NCBI RefSeq assembly: GCF_023028225.1
Contig: NZ_CP095483.1
Span: forward strand, 62,001 to 126,000
Direction of reading: 5' to 3'
Origin: Halorientalis litorea
GTDB taxonomy: Archaea > Halobacteriota > Halobacteria > Halobacteriales > Haloarculaceae
DNA length: 64,000 nucleotides
Both the position numbers and the translations under genes were made by a program. Every line of letters begins with the position of its first letter. The first letter of the stretch is position 1. The notes under the pieces are model-generated. The model searched no databases. It was not told where the DNA came from and saw only the letters and a list, made by a program, of their open reading frames with translations. Of the stretch, positions 8,544 to 17,774 are shown piece by piece.

Positions 8544-9709
8544 GCCCATCCCTCCTCGTAGACGTGGACAGCGACAGCACCGCCGGACCCACCCACGTTG
8601 TGTGAGAGGCCGCGTTCGAGGCCGTCGACCTGTCGGTCACCCGCCTCGCCGCGCAACTGTTTGAACACCTCGACGGTCTGGCCGGTCCCCGTCGCCCCGA
8701 TGGGGTGGCCCTTCGACTTGAGACCGCCCGAGAGGTTGACCGGGCGTTCGCCGTCCGGTTCGGTCGCGCCGGAGGCGATGTACGGCCCGGCTTCGCCCTT
8801 CTCGCAGAAGCCAAGGTCTTCGTAGGCCATCAGTTCCGCGATGGAGAAACAGTCGTGGACCTCCGCGAAGTCGATGTCCGCCGGACCCACGTCGGCCTCC
8901 TCGTAGGCCTGCTCGGCCGCCTTCTCGGTGGCGGGGATACCCGTGATGGTCGGCCGGTTGAACAGGCCGACGGTGCCGCTGGCCTGACCGCTCCCGGTGA
9001 GTCGGACGGGCGTGTCGGTGAGTTCCTCGGCGGCCTCGCGACTGGCGAGGATGGCGACGCTCGCGCCGTCGGAGGTCGGACAGCAGTCGTAGAGGTTCAG
9101 CGGGTCTGCGACAGTCGTCCCCGCCATCGCGTCTTCGAGTGAACACTCGAACCCGAGGTGGGCGTACGGGTTCTTCGCGCCGTTCCCGTGGTTCTTGGCG
9201 GCGACCCGCGAGAGGTGTTCGCGGGTGGTGCCGTACTCGTCCATGTGGGCCGAGGCCATCTGTGCGTACACGCCGGCGAAGGTGGTACCGGCCATGCGCT
9301 CCCACTCCGTCTCACCGGAGACGCCGAGCCAGTAGCGGGTCTGCTCGCCGCTCATGTCGGTCATGATTTCGACGCCGCTGGCGACGGCGATGTCGGCCAC
9401 GCCTGCGCGGATGGACATGAGTGCCTGCCGGAGTGCGACGCCGCTCGCCGCACACGCGTTCTCGACGCGCGTACACGACGCCCCGTCGAGGCCGACGTGT
9501 TCGGTGACGGCCGGACCGGGGAGGCCGAGTTGGCGGCCACCGACGCCGAGCGTCCCGACGTACGCCTCGTCTACTTCTGTGCGGTCGAAGTCGCCGTCGA
9601 CGCTGTCGACGGCTCCCTCGAACGCCGAACTGAACAGCGAGCGGTAGGATTCGTCGGGGAAAGTCCCGAAGTGTGACTGGGCAGCCCCGACTACGTATGC
9701 CTCTCGCAT
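8540..9709 (-). CDS. Thiolase family protein (SCP-x/Ltp-like)
   Basis: A 389-residue thiolase. The nucleophile region is VENACAASGVAL. A second conserved segment is EVHDCFSIAELMAYEDLG, and the C-terminal part has LKSKGHPIGATGTGQ. The final Cys loop of degradative thiolases is replaced by SHNVGGSGGAV, as in the SCP-x and lipid-transfer-protein group. It probably cleaves or condenses a 3-oxoacyl-CoA, or acts as a retro-aldolase with the DUF35 protein. It is translationally coupled to the HMG-CoA-synthase-like gene by a four-base overlap and follows the TRAP permease after 82 bases. Confidence 0.88.
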   Translation of the reverse strand: MREAYVVGAAQSHFGTFPDESYRSLFSSAFEGAVDSVDGDFDRTEVDEAYVGTLGVGGRQLGLPGPAVTEHVGLDGASCTRVENACAASGVALRQALMSIRAGVADIAVASGVEIMTDMSGEQTRYWLGVSGETEWERMAGTTFAGVYAQMASAHMDEYGTTREHLSRVAAKNHGNGAKNPYAHLGFECSLEDAMAGTTVADPLNLYDCCPTSDGASVAILASREAAEELTDTPVRLTGSGQASGTVGLFNRPTITGIPATEKAAEQAYEEADVGPADIDFAEVHDCFSIAELMAYEDLGFCEKGEAGPYIASGATEPDGERPVNLSGGLKSKGHPIGATGTGQTVEVFKQLRGEAGDRQVDGLERGLSHNVGGSGGAVAVHVYEEGWA

Positions 9710-9791
9710 ACCGAAACCGTGCGACTCCCGGGGCTAAACAGTTTGCCCTTTCCGAGAAGTTGAAAACCGAGTGGGGTAGATTTCTCCGGAC

Positions 9792-11801
9792 TCAGTCGCC
9801 TTCCGGAACTGCCCGCACGGCCTGGAAGCGCGGGACTTGGGTCTGGATCAGGATGAGGGCCATCGCGAGGGCAACCACGCCGACGCGGGGCATCATCGTC
9901 GGCCAGACCATCGCCAGTGTCCCCAGAGCCACGAAGAACCCCCGCACGCCGTAACTGAACGGCGACGGAACGTTGAACGGCCGGGGCGCGCAGTTCAGCC
10001 CGTGGGTGATGGCTACCGCTCCCAGTAGGACGACTGCACCGGAGATGACTGTGTTGACGTCGAACCCGCCCGTCACGATTTCGGGATTGTAGATGAACGT
10101 GAACGGGAGGATGAACAGGGGCAGGCCCAGCTTCAGTGCTTCGAGTGCTGTCCGCCAGAAGTTCGACCCCGCGATACCCGCGGTCACGACCACCGCAATC
10201 GCGATGGGTGGCGTGATGCCCGACAGGATAGCCGCGTAGAACACGAAGAAGTGCGCGGCTAACGTTGGCACCGCGAAGTTACCGATGAGCGTCGGTGCGA
10301 TGAGCAGTGCGACGATGGTGTACGCCGCGACCGTTGGCATCCCCAGTCCGAGGATGAGACAGATGACCATCGCGAGGATAACGGTGAACAGCATCACACC
10401 ACCCGCGACGCCCACGATGGCAAGCGACAGTTTGCCGGGCATCCCCGTCGCGTTCAGCAGGTCGACGATGCCGTTGACGGCCGCGATGATGATGGCGATG
10501 GGTGCCATCGAAACTCCACCGAACTTGAACCCCCCGACAGTGTCGGTCGCGGCTTCTTTGAGTGTCTCGACGGGGTCCATTCCGTCTTTCACGAAGCTCA
10601 GGACGAGGGGCAAGCCGGCACCTGTGAGAATCATCGTACCGCAGGTGTACAGTGCCGAGGAGATGACCGTCCACTGGGCGATACCCAGCGTGTAGAGCAA
10701 CACGACGAACGGGATTCCGAAACGGAGTCCTTCGATGGCCGGATGGTACCCGTCGTCCAGTTCCTCCATGCGCTCGTCGAGGTTGATTCCACCTTCGGGG
10801 AGTTGCTTGATGGCCATGTAGTGGACACCGATGGCTACCGAGATGTAGAAGACCAGTGCCGGGATGATACCGGCGACGAGGACGTCGACGTATCCGACAC
10901 CGGTCACGAGCGAGGCCATCACGAATGCAGCAGCACCCATGACCGGCGGCATTATCTGCCCACCGGAGGATGCGACCGCTTCGATACCGCCAGCCGATTC
11001 GCCTTTCATCCCGCTCTCCTGCATCAGCGGAATCGTGAACGATCCGGTCATCGCGGCGTTCGCCGTCTGCGCGCCGTTGATGGAGCCAACGATGAGACTC
11101 GACACGACGGCCGACTGTGCGACGCCGGACCGGAGGTACTTGGCCGTCCGGAACGCGAGTTTCATGATGAGTTGGAACGCACCGAACCCTCGCATCAGTC
11201 CCGCGTACAGCAGGAACAGCGCGACCCACGCGGCGACGATCTGGGTAATCGACCCGAAGAACCCGTCGAACTCCATCGTCAGGATGTTCACTATCTGTCG
11301 TTCTCCGATGCCACTATGGCCAAACAGGCCTGGAATCGCGTACCCGAAGTACGCATAGCCGATGGCCACCACCACGACGCCGACGAAGGCGGCACCGAAC
11401 GCCCGGTAAGTGAGGTACAGGACGACCAGTGTGAACACCGCCCCGAGTGCGTACTCACGCGGGAGTGCGTATCCGATGCGGAGTGTCTCCAACACGTTGT
11501 AGTGCCACCAGACGTACCCGGGGACGACGGCACTTACCAACGCACAGAACCACAGACCGATTCGTTCGAGGCGGCTTCCGTCCGTCCCCACGTCGTGTAA
11601 CTGCTTGAAGACGTATAGCAACATCCCGCCGCCGAGGAACAGGGCGGCGAATTTCGCCCGTGGGACTTCTTGATACCACGCGTACAATACGATTCGAGCC
11701 CAAAAGAGGAGTGCCACCACTGTGACGAGGTTGTTCAGCAGGTGCTGGCGGTCGAGCCCCAGTGGTGACCATACGGGTGCTTCGTCCTGTGCTTGACTCA
11801 T
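9792..11801 (-). CDS. TRAP transporter fused permease (4TM/12TM, TAXI-associated)
   Basis: A 669-residue integral membrane protein with many hydrophobic helices. It contains the fused small and large TRAP permease units in one chain. Large-unit motifs include GSINGAQTANAAMTGSFTIP, EAVASSGGQIMPPVMGAAAF and GLGMPTVAAYTIVALL. The fused form is typical of TAXI-TRAP systems, in which a Na+ gradient drives uptake of an organic acid delivered by the receptor encoded just upstream (11834-12949). Its place inside the CoA-ester operon suggests it imports the substrate of this pathway. Confidence 0.93.
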   Translation of the reverse strand: MSQAQDEAPVWSPLGLDRQHLLNNLVTVVALLFWARIVLYAWYQEVPRAKFAALFLGGGMLLYVFKQLHDVGTDGSRLERIGLWFCALVSAVVPGYVWWHYNVLETLRIGYALPREYALGAVFTLVVLYLTYRAFGAAFVGVVVVAIGYAYFGYAIPGLFGHSGIGERQIVNILTMEFDGFFGSITQIVAAWVALFLLYAGLMRGFGAFQLIMKLAFRTAKYLRSGVAQSAVVSSLIVGSINGAQTANAAMTGSFTIPLMQESGMKGESAGGIEAVASSGGQIMPPVMGAAAFVMASLVTGVGYVDVLVAGIIPALVFYISVAIGVHYMAIKQLPEGGINLDERMEELDDGYHPAIEGLRFGIPFVVLLYTLGIAQWTVISSALYTCGTMILTGAGLPLVLSFVKDGMDPVETLKEAATDTVGGFKFGGVSMAPIAIIIAAVNGIVDLLNATGMPGKLSLAIVGVAGGVMLFTVILAMVICLILGLGMPTVAAYTIVALLIAPTLIGNFAVPTLAAHFFVFYAAILSGITPPIAIAVVVTAGIAGSNFWRTALEALKLGLPLFILPFTFIYNPEIVTGGFDVNTVISGAVVLLGAVAITHGLNCAPRPFNVPSPFSYGVRGFFVALGTLAMVWPTMMPRVGVVALAMALILIQTQVPRFQAVRAVPEGD

Positions 11802-11833
11802 TGTATAACTAATTGGGGTGGGGGATTAGGGAG

Positions 11834-12949
11834 TTAACCCTGGACTTCGCCGCGAGTGTACGCGCTCATATCGACTCCCTGCTCCTCCAGGAAGTCGTAC
11901 GGACCCGGGTGGACCGGGTGGTTCTCGAGGTACAGCGACGCCATGTTCTCGGGGTCGCTGTGGTCAAGGTAGGCTGGCTGCCCTTCCTGAATTGCGGCGG
12001 TGTGTTCGTTGCTGATTTTCGCGAGTTCGTAGCCGACATCCCGGGAGATGGACGAGCCGAGCCAGAACTGGAAGTCGGCACCGTAGACGTCGATCGTCTC
12101 GCCGTTGAAGTCCTGGTTCTCCCAGCCGTACGCTTCGATTTCGCTGTGGCCCGTCCCACGCGTGTTGTTCGCACCCTCTATCATCGAGTCGGTCCACTCC
12201 ACTGGGTGGAGGTTGGCACGGGCGTCGACCTCGGTCGCCCAGCCGGCGAGGTTGGCGAACCCGGCACCGTAGCTGAAGATTGCATCGATGCGGCCCTCTT
12301 CGATTGCACCGGCCACGTCGCCGGTTCCGGCGTTGACGATGGAGTCGGTATCCTGGAGTTCGCTCCAGTAACCCGCGTTCTCCAGCACCGTCTCGGCCTG
12401 CTGGCGGAGCCCCCACTGCGGCGGGAGCGGCCAGAGGTTGTTGCCGACGAGGTCGTCGGTCGTCTCGATGCCCGACCCCTCCACTGCGTGGACTTGCATG
12501 TGGAGCGGCGCGATGGAGAACATCTGGTGCGGAATATTCTCTACGGGCTGTTGCTCGAACGGCGGCAGTTCCTGCTTGGCCGACGCGATGATGAAGTTCC
12601 CACCGCTCATCGCCTGTACGTTCCCTTGCTGGAACTGTCGGAGGCTCGGCGGGTCGCCGCCAGTTTCCTGATTGTTCCACCGAAGTTCGCCCGCCGGTTC
12701 AGTGTCGCCCGATTCCTCGGAGACGACGCGCTGGAACGAGTTGCTCGCCGCACCGGTCGTCGTACCGGCACTCGGAATCCCGACGCTGATGGAGACACGA
12801 CCGCCGCCACCGCCGCCATCGCCACCGCCGCCATCGCCACCGCCATCTCCGTCTCCGCCACCGTCGCCGTTCCCTTGGCAACCAGCCAACGCGAACGCAG
12901 CCATACCGCTCGATGCCTTCAGCACATCCCGTCTGCTAACAGGAGCCAT
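11834..12949 (-). CDS. TAXI family TRAP solute-binding lipoprotein
   Basis: A 371-residue extracytoplasmic receptor. The ATG at 12949 gives MAPVSRRDVLKASSG, a Tat twin-arginine signal, followed by the lipobox L-A-G-C and a Gly/Asp-rich linker. The mature part has the TAXI family pattern: SISVGIPSAGTTTGAASNSFQRVV near its start, a central ligand region with QAMSGGNFIIASA, and YELAKISNEH near the end. It should be a membrane-anchored receptor for a carboxylate and hand it to the permease 32 bases downstream. A minus-strand TTTATT box near 12976-12982 lies about 28 bases upstream of the start. Confidence 0.92.
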   Translation of the reverse strand: MAPVSRRDVLKASSGMAAFALAGCQGNGDGGGDGDGGGDGGGGDGGGGGGRVSISVGIPSAGTTTGAASNSFQRVVSEESGDTEPAGELRWNNQETGGDPPSLRQFQQGNVQAMSGGNFIIASAKQELPPFEQQPVENIPHQMFSIAPLHMQVHAVEGSGIETTDDLVGNNLWPLPPQWGLRQQAETVLENAGYWSELQDTDSIVNAGTGDVAGAIEEGRIDAIFSYGAGFANLAGWATEVDARANLHPVEWTDSMIEGANNTRGTGHSEIEAYGWENQDFNGETIDVYGADFQFWLGSSISRDVGYELAKISNEHTAAIQEGQPAYLDHSDPENMASLYLENHPVHPGPYDFLEEQGVDMSAYTRGEVQG

Positions 12950-12956
12950 ACGTTCT

Positions 12957-12982
12957 ACCACCGGTGTGGTTAACAAATAAAC
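12957..12982 (-). promoter_or_regulatory. TAXI-TRAP promoter with inverted repeat
   Basis: A TATA-like TTTATT on the minus strand (about 12976-12982) lies about 28 bases from the start codon. Between it and the start, 12957-12970 reads ACCACCGGTGTGGT, with 5-bp arms ACCAC and GTGGT around CGGT. This is a plausible operator for the IclR-type regulator of the island, but that link is only inference. Confidence 0.4.
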
Positions 12983-13082
12983 CTTTGGACTATCTTCCAG
13001 CGTTTTTGGCGGTCCGCAGCCGGTAAATGTGGAGTAAAAGACAGTTCGAGTTCCGGTTACGCCCGGACGATGGTGCCGTATC

Positions 13083-14720
13083 TCACCGGGAGCGCGACAT
13101 CCACTCGCTGGCCTGTGGTTCGACTGGGTCGGTCGGGACGGCCACGAGCGTCGGGCCGTCGCTCGCAACCGCGTCGGCGACGGTCGACTCGATTTCGGCG
13201 GGCGTCTCGGCCTGCATCGCGTCGAGGCCCATCCCCTCGGCGATGGGGCCGAACGACAGCGGCGCGCCCGACCACCCGTAGGTCATCTCCTCCAACCCGT
13301 AACTCCGCTCGGCTTCCTCGCTGATGATGGCGTAGTCTTGGTTCGTGAACACGACGACGGTCACGTCGATGTCTTCGGCAGCGAGCGTGGCCAGTTCGTG
13401 GACGCACATCATCAGCCCGCCGTCGCCAGTCAGTGCCACCACGTCCGCGTCGGGGTTTGCGGCCTTCGCGCCGATGGCGGAGGGGAGGCCCGTCCCCATC
13501 GTCGCCCAGGACCCGGGGTTGACGTACGACCGCGGCCCGAGGGCGGGGAAGGAGACCAGCGTCCAGATGCGGGACCCACCGGCGTCCACGGCCACGACGG
13601 TATCCTCGGGGAGTGCCGACCGCACCGCCTGCAACGCCGTCGGTGACATCAGGGGTGGTTCGTCGCCACTCACGAGGTCATCGACACGACTCTCGTCCGC
13701 GTCGCGCGCGGCACGCGCACGCTCAATCCCGTTTCCGTCACGGTCGGGAACCTCCTCGACGAGCGCGGCGAGCGTGGCGTCCGCGTCCGCGACGAGCGCG
13801 ACGGTCGGTTCGTACCCCGTCCCGATGTCGTTCGCGTCCAGCGTGACGTGAATCAGATTTTCCGGCACGTCGAGGCTCCACTGCCCCGTCGACACGGCGT
13901 CGAAGTCGGTCCCGACAGCCAGTGCCGCGTCTGCGTCGGCCAGTACGGCTGCCACCTCGGGACTCGTCCCGCCACAGAGGACACCCGCGGAGAGCGGGTG
14001 GTCCTCCGGGAACGTTCCCTTCCCCTTGTAGGTAGTCAACACTGGCGCGTCCAGACGCTCCGCGACAGCCGTGAGGCTCTCCGTCGCCTCGGATGCCCGG
14101 ACACCGCCGCCCGCGACGATGACGGGTTCGTCCGCGCTCCCGAGTCGGTCGGCGGCCGCCGCTACGGCATCGGCGTCCGGCCGTGGTGGCTCCGCGGGGT
14201 CCGCTGCCGGGGGTGCGGCCTGGGGGACATCCATGCCGAGGAAGTTCTTCGGGATGCCCACTCGAACCGGCCCCTTCGGTGCAGTCTTCGCCGTCCGAAC
14301 CGCCTCCGCGACAGTCGCCACGGCGGCCTGCGGTTCCTCGACGAGATAGTTCTCCTTGACGACGTTGTCGTAGGTGTCCGGCGGCGTCTCGTGGATGCCG
14401 TCCCCGCCACGGACCTCCGGCTCCGTCTCGACTGCGATGTGAATCAGCGGCGTACAGTCGTTCAGCGCGTTCTTCAGCCCGTTCATCGCGTTCATGTCGC
14501 CCGGGCCGGGGATGACCACCGTTGCGGCTACCTCGCCGCTCGTCTCGGCGTAGCCCCACGCGTTGTGGCTGACAGCCGTCTCGTGGCGCGTCATCACGTA
14601 CTCGATACCGTACTCCTCCATCGCTTGGTTCAACGGGAGCGTCTGCTTGCCGGGGATGCCGAAGACTGTCTCGACGCCGTCCGCCGCGAGACGGGCGACG
14701 ACTTCGTCACCGACGGCCAT
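13083..14720 (-). CDS. Thiamine pyrophosphate-dependent enzyme (acetolactate synthase-like)
   Basis: A 545-residue TPP enzyme with three domains. The N-terminal Pyr domain has GVETVFGIPGKQTLPLN and the catalytic Glu in TRHETAVSHNA. A central domain follows. The C-terminal PP domain has the TPP motif GDGGLMMCVHEL...FTNQDY. It belongs to the broad acetolactate synthase, benzoylformate decarboxylase and oxalyl-CoA decarboxylase superfamily, so it could decarboxylate a 2-oxoacid or do carboligation; I cannot assign the substrate. No acetolactate synthase small subunit is nearby, and the TRAP neighbours suggest a catabolic role. GGAGGG lies shortly before the ATG, and a minus-strand TATA box at 14778-14786 gives a short leader. 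Confidence 0.85.
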   Translation of the reverse strand: MAVGDEVVARLAADGVETVFGIPGKQTLPLNQAMEEYGIEYVMTRHETAVSHNAWGYAETSGEVAATVVIPGPGDMNAMNGLKNALNDCTPLIHIAVETEPEVRGGDGIHETPPDTYDNVVKENYLVEEPQAAVATVAEAVRTAKTAPKGPVRVGIPKNFLGMDVPQAAPPAADPAEPPRPDADAVAAAADRLGSADEPVIVAGGGVRASEATESLTAVAERLDAPVLTTYKGKGTFPEDHPLSAGVLCGGTSPEVAAVLADADAALAVGTDFDAVSTGQWSLDVPENLIHVTLDANDIGTGYEPTVALVADADATLAALVEEVPDRDGNGIERARAARDADESRVDDLVSGDEPPLMSPTALQAVRSALPEDTVVAVDAGGSRIWTLVSFPALGPRSYVNPGSWATMGTGLPSAIGAKAANPDADVVALTGDGGLMMCVHELATLAAEDIDVTVVVFTNQDYAIISEEAERSYGLEEMTYGWSGAPLSFGPIAEGMGLDAMQAETPAEIESTVADAVASDGPTLVAVPTDPVEPQASEWMSRSR

Positions 14721-15093
14721 ACGACTCCCTCCGGTCGTGAAGATTGGACTTCATCAGTTCCACATTGTCTATTGGGGTTATAAAAGTCACTCCGCCAGAT
14801 GACGGAACCACTAAGAACAGTCGTCCACACCACCTGCGTATGCCGTCACTCGACGAGGTTGCAGCCGGCGGGACGATACGGTCAGCACCCCGACTGCACC
14901 GCACTCGATTCCTCACACGCTGTGTCGAGTATCTGACCTCGACTCCCGATACCCGGCTCGCGGAACCGATGGTCGAGCGGCCGCGCGCGCCTTCTGAGAG
15001 CCCGCTGTCACACTTCTCACTGTCGAATACTCACGGATACAATGCAAACCCCGTGGAGACAACGTATATCGGCCGCGAGCGTGTTGTTCGGGG
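14721..15093. other. Divergent promoter region between TPP enzyme and EamA gene
   Basis: No gene is supported in these 373 bases. On minus, CTTTTATAA at 14778-14786 is a good TATA box for the TPP-enzyme operon. On plus, GTATAT near 15064-15069 lies about 28 bases before the ATG at 15094. The middle has no clear repeat. Confidence 0.5.
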
Positions 15094-15999
15094 ATGCTAG
15101 GCACACCACTCGCTCTGACTGTTGGTGTGGTTCCGGGCGAAATCGTCGCCCTGTTCGCGGCACTCGTCTCCTCTGTCGGGTACGTCTCTGCCCGGCAGGG
15201 CCTCTCGGACGCGAGCCCCGAAGCGTTGGTCACGGTTACCGCCGCTGTCAGCGTCGTCATCCTCGTCCCGTACGCGGTGGCGACCGGACAGACCCAGTTG
15301 ACCCCGGCGATGGTCGGTGTATTCTTCCTGAGTGGTCTGCTGGGGACTGGTCTCGGGCGGTTTCTCCTCTCGAACTCGATAGAGCTCGTCGGTGCGGGCA
15401 TCTCACACGCCGTCAAGAGTGCCAGCCCTGTGGTCGCTGTCGTCTTCTCCGTCACGTTCCTCGGCGAAACGCTAACGCTATTGCTCGCTATCGGTGTCGC
15501 GCTCGTCGTGGTTGGGTTGGTCGTACTCGCTCGTTCGGGTAACGAGGCGAACCCGTCGGTGGACGCCCGGACGGCCGCCCTCGTCTCGCTGGTCATCGTG
15601 TTCTGGTTCGGAACCACACCCGTTATCCGGAAGTTCGGACTCTCGGAACTCGGCGCGCCGTTGGTGCCGGCACTGGCGGTGAACTTCGCCGTCGGCCTCG
15701 GCGTCGGCGTCGTCATGGCACTGTACCGGGATACCAGCCAACTCCGGGCCGTGTTCTCGGGCGACAGCCGGTGGTATCTACTGCTGACCGGTCTCTGCTG
15801 GACAGTCTCTATCAGCTCGTACTTCCTCGCGCTGTCGCTGGCCGACGCCGTCGTCGTGGTCCCGATTTTCAACTCTAGCCCGCTGTTTACCGTCGCGCTG
15901 GGCCTGCTCCTGTTCGAGGGGAGTGAATCGCCCACGCGCGCGACGCTCGCTGGCGCGGTGGTCACTGTGTGTGGCGTCGTCCTCATCACCGTCGCTTAA
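15094..15999 (+). CDS. EamA/DMT family transporter
   Basis: A 301-residue protein with ten predicted membrane helices in two repeated halves, each ending in an EamA-type segment (GETLTLLLAIGVALVVVGL and SPTRATLAGAVVTVCGVVL). Members of the drug/metabolite transporter superfamily export or import small metabolites; the substrate cannot be predicted. It sits upstream of the beta-oxidation genes but 44 bases separate it from the next start, which has its own TATA box. It could export an intermediate or product of this pathway, or be unrelated. Confidence 0.85.
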   Translation: MLGTPLALTVGVVPGEIVALFAALVSSVGYVSARQGLSDASPEALVTVTAAVSVVILVPYAVATGQTQLTPAMVGVFFLSGLLGTGLGRFLLSNSIELVGAGISHAVKSASPVVAVVFSVTFLGETLTLLLAIGVALVVVGLVVLARSGNEANPSVDARTAALVSLVIVFWFGTTPVIRKFGLSELGAPLVPALAVNFAVGLGVGVVMALYRDTSQLRAVFSGDSRWYLLLTGLCWTVSISSYFLALSLADAVVVVPIFNSSPLFTVALGLLLFEGSESPTRATLAGAVVTVCGVVLITVA

Positions 16000-16012
16000 G
16001 GAACGAACGTAA

Positions 16013-16020
16013 CGTTTATC
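16013..16020 (+). promoter_or_regulatory. TATA-like box of the 3-hydroxyacyl-CoA dehydrogenase operon
   Basis: CGTTTATC at 16013-16020 ends 23 bases before the ATG at 16044, the spacing expected for a leaderless haloarchaeal promoter. Confidence 0.5.
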
Positions 16021-16043
16021 GGCGTTCCCGAACCGTTCGATGT

Positions 16044-16925
16044 ATGCGGATTACAGTTATCGGTGCTGGCAGTATGGGGCACGGTATCGCGCAGGTATCG
16101 GCCGCTGTCGGCCACGACGTACTCCTGAACGATATCGACGACGAGCGCGTGCAGGCCGGCCTCGACGCCATCGAGGGCAACCTCCAAGAGGGCATCGAGC
16201 GCGGGAAAGTCACCGAGGGCGAACGTGACGCGACGCTCGGCAACATCGACGGAACGGCCGACTTCGACGCCGCCGTCGAAGGTGCCGACTTCGTCGTCGA
16301 GGCGGTGCCGGAGGATATGGACCTGAAGAAAGATGTTCTCACCGACGTGGAGGCTCTCGTCGCCGAGGACGCTATCGTCGGGACGAACACGTCCTCGCTG
16401 TCCGTGACGGAACTCGCGAGCGCGCTCGACACTCCCGAGCGCGTGGCCGGTGTCCACTTCTTCAACCCACCACACATCATGCCACTGGTCGAGGTTATCG
16501 TCGCTGAACAGACCAGCGAGGCCACTGAGCAGGCCGTCGTGGACTACGTCGAGGACATCGACAAAGACCCCGTTGTCGTCCGCGACACGGCCGGGTTCGC
16601 GTCCTCGCGGTTGGGCGTCGTGCTGGGACTTGAGGCGATGCGGATGGTCGAGAGCGGCGTGGCAAGCGTCGAGGACATCGACACGTCGATGCGCGAGGGG
16701 TACAACCACCCGATGGGGCCGCTGAAGCTCACCGACATGGTTGGTCTCGACGTCCGACTCGACATCGCGGAGTATCTGACCGACGAACTCGGGCAGCGGT
16801 TCCGCCCGCCGCAGATTCTCCGTCGGAAGGTCCGGGCGGGCAACCTCGGGAAGAAATCCGGCGAGGGGTTCTACATCTGGGAAGACGGTGAGGCCGTCCG
16901 GCCCGCCGGGGAGGGTGGCCGATGA
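16044..16925 (+). CDS. 3-hydroxyacyl-CoA dehydrogenase
   Basis: A 293-residue NAD-dependent enzyme. The N-terminal Rossmann fold reads MRITVIGAGSMGHGIAQVSA. FVVEAVPEDMDLKK follows, then the catalytic region NTSSLSVTELAS and HFFNPPHIMPLVEVI. The C-terminal helical domain has SGVASVEDIDTSMREGYNHP and the short end KKSGEGFYIWEDG. It oxidises 3-hydroxyacyl-CoA to 3-oxoacyl-CoA. Its TGA overlaps the start of the enoyl-CoA hydratase gene (ATGA), so the two are made together. The ATG at 16044 is set by the nucleotide-binding motif and the TATA box. Confidence 0.94.
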   Translation: MRITVIGAGSMGHGIAQVSAAVGHDVLLNDIDDERVQAGLDAIEGNLQEGIERGKVTEGERDATLGNIDGTADFDAAVEGADFVVEAVPEDMDLKKDVLTDVEALVAEDAIVGTNTSSLSVTELASALDTPERVAGVHFFNPPHIMPLVEVIVAEQTSEATEQAVVDYVEDIDKDPVVVRDTAGFASSRLGVVLGLEAMRMVESGVASVEDIDTSMREGYNHPMGPLKLTDMVGLDVRLDIAEYLTDELGQRFRPPQILRRKVRAGNLGKKSGEGFYIWEDGEAVRPAGEGGR

Positions 16926-17728
16926 GCGACTTCGGCGAGTACGAGACGGTCGCGGTCGAACTCGGCGACATCGCCGACCGTGTCGCCTCCATCACTATCA
17001 GCCGTCCGGACGCCCGGAACGCGCTGAACGGCACGGTTCGGTCCGAGATTCAGGACGCAATCGACGCCGTGGAGACGACGGACGAGGACGTGCGCGTGCT
17101 GGTCATCACGGGTGACGACGACGGTGGCGCGTTCGCCGCTGGGGCCGACATCAGCGAGTTCCGAGAGCGCGACCAGTTCGACCAACGCGAGGCGAGTGCC
17201 CGGCCGCGTATCTACGAGCGGGTCGCCGACTCACCGCTGCCCGTCATCGCGGCCATCAACGGCCACGCGCTCGGCGGTGGTTGTGAACTCTCCTTGGCCT
17301 GTGACATCCGCATCGCCAAGGAGGGGGCGAAGCTCGGCCAGCCCGAAATCAACCTCGGCATCATACCGGGCGGTGGTGGGACCCAGCGACTCCCCCGTGT
17401 CGTCGGGATGGGGCAGGCGATGAAACTCACGCTCTCGGGTGAACTCATCGACGCGACGGAAGCCGCAGACGTCGGCCTCGTGGAGGAAGCCCACCCCGAG
17501 GGCGAGTTCGAGGAACGAATCTCCGACCTCGCCGGAACTATCGCCGAGAAGAGTCCGAAAGCCCTCGAACACGGCAAGCGGGCCGTCGCCGCGAGCGCGG
17601 AGATGGGGCTGGACGCGGGACTGGACCACGAACTCGAACTGTTCACCTCGCTGTTCGCCACGGAGGACATGCGCGAGGGCGTCGAGGCGTTCTTCGAGGA
17701 CCGGGACCCCGAGTTCACCGGCGAGTAG
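16922..17728 (+). CDS. Enoyl-CoA hydratase/isomerase family protein
   Basis: A 268-residue crotonase-fold enzyme. The oxyanion-hole segments are AFAAGADISEF and INGHALGGGCELSLACD. Glu in GGGCELSLACD and Glu in GQPEINLGIIPGGGGTQRL match the two catalytic glutamates of true hydratases. It hydrates 2-enoyl-CoA to 3-hydroxyacyl-CoA, the step before the dehydrogenase encoded just upstream (16044-16925), with which it overlaps by four bases. Confidence 0.93.
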   Translation: MSDFGEYETVAVELGDIADRVASITISRPDARNALNGTVRSEIQDAIDAVETTDEDVRVLVITGDDDGGAFAAGADISEFRERDQFDQREASARPRIYERVADSPLPVIAAINGHALGGGCELSLACDIRIAKEGAKLGQPEINLGIIPGGGGTQRLPRVVGMGQAMKLTLSGELIDATEAADVGLVEEAHPEGEFEERISDLAGTIAEKSPKALEHGKRAVAASAEMGLDAGLDHELELFTSLFATEDMREGVEAFFEDRDPEFTGE

Positions 17729-17774
17729 CCAGCGACTCCGGGGACTTTAACTCCCGACGGTCGGATACTGTGGT

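Noticed and set aside
12950-13168. Longer N-terminus for the TAXI receptor starting at 13168
   Set aside because: It would overlap the TPP-enzyme end and place 73 non-conserved residues before the Tat signal; the ATG at 12949 has a TATA box at the proper distance.
14744-15100. Possible small gene upstream of the EamA transporter
   Set aside because: Its sequence runs through the two divergent promoters and shows no family features.
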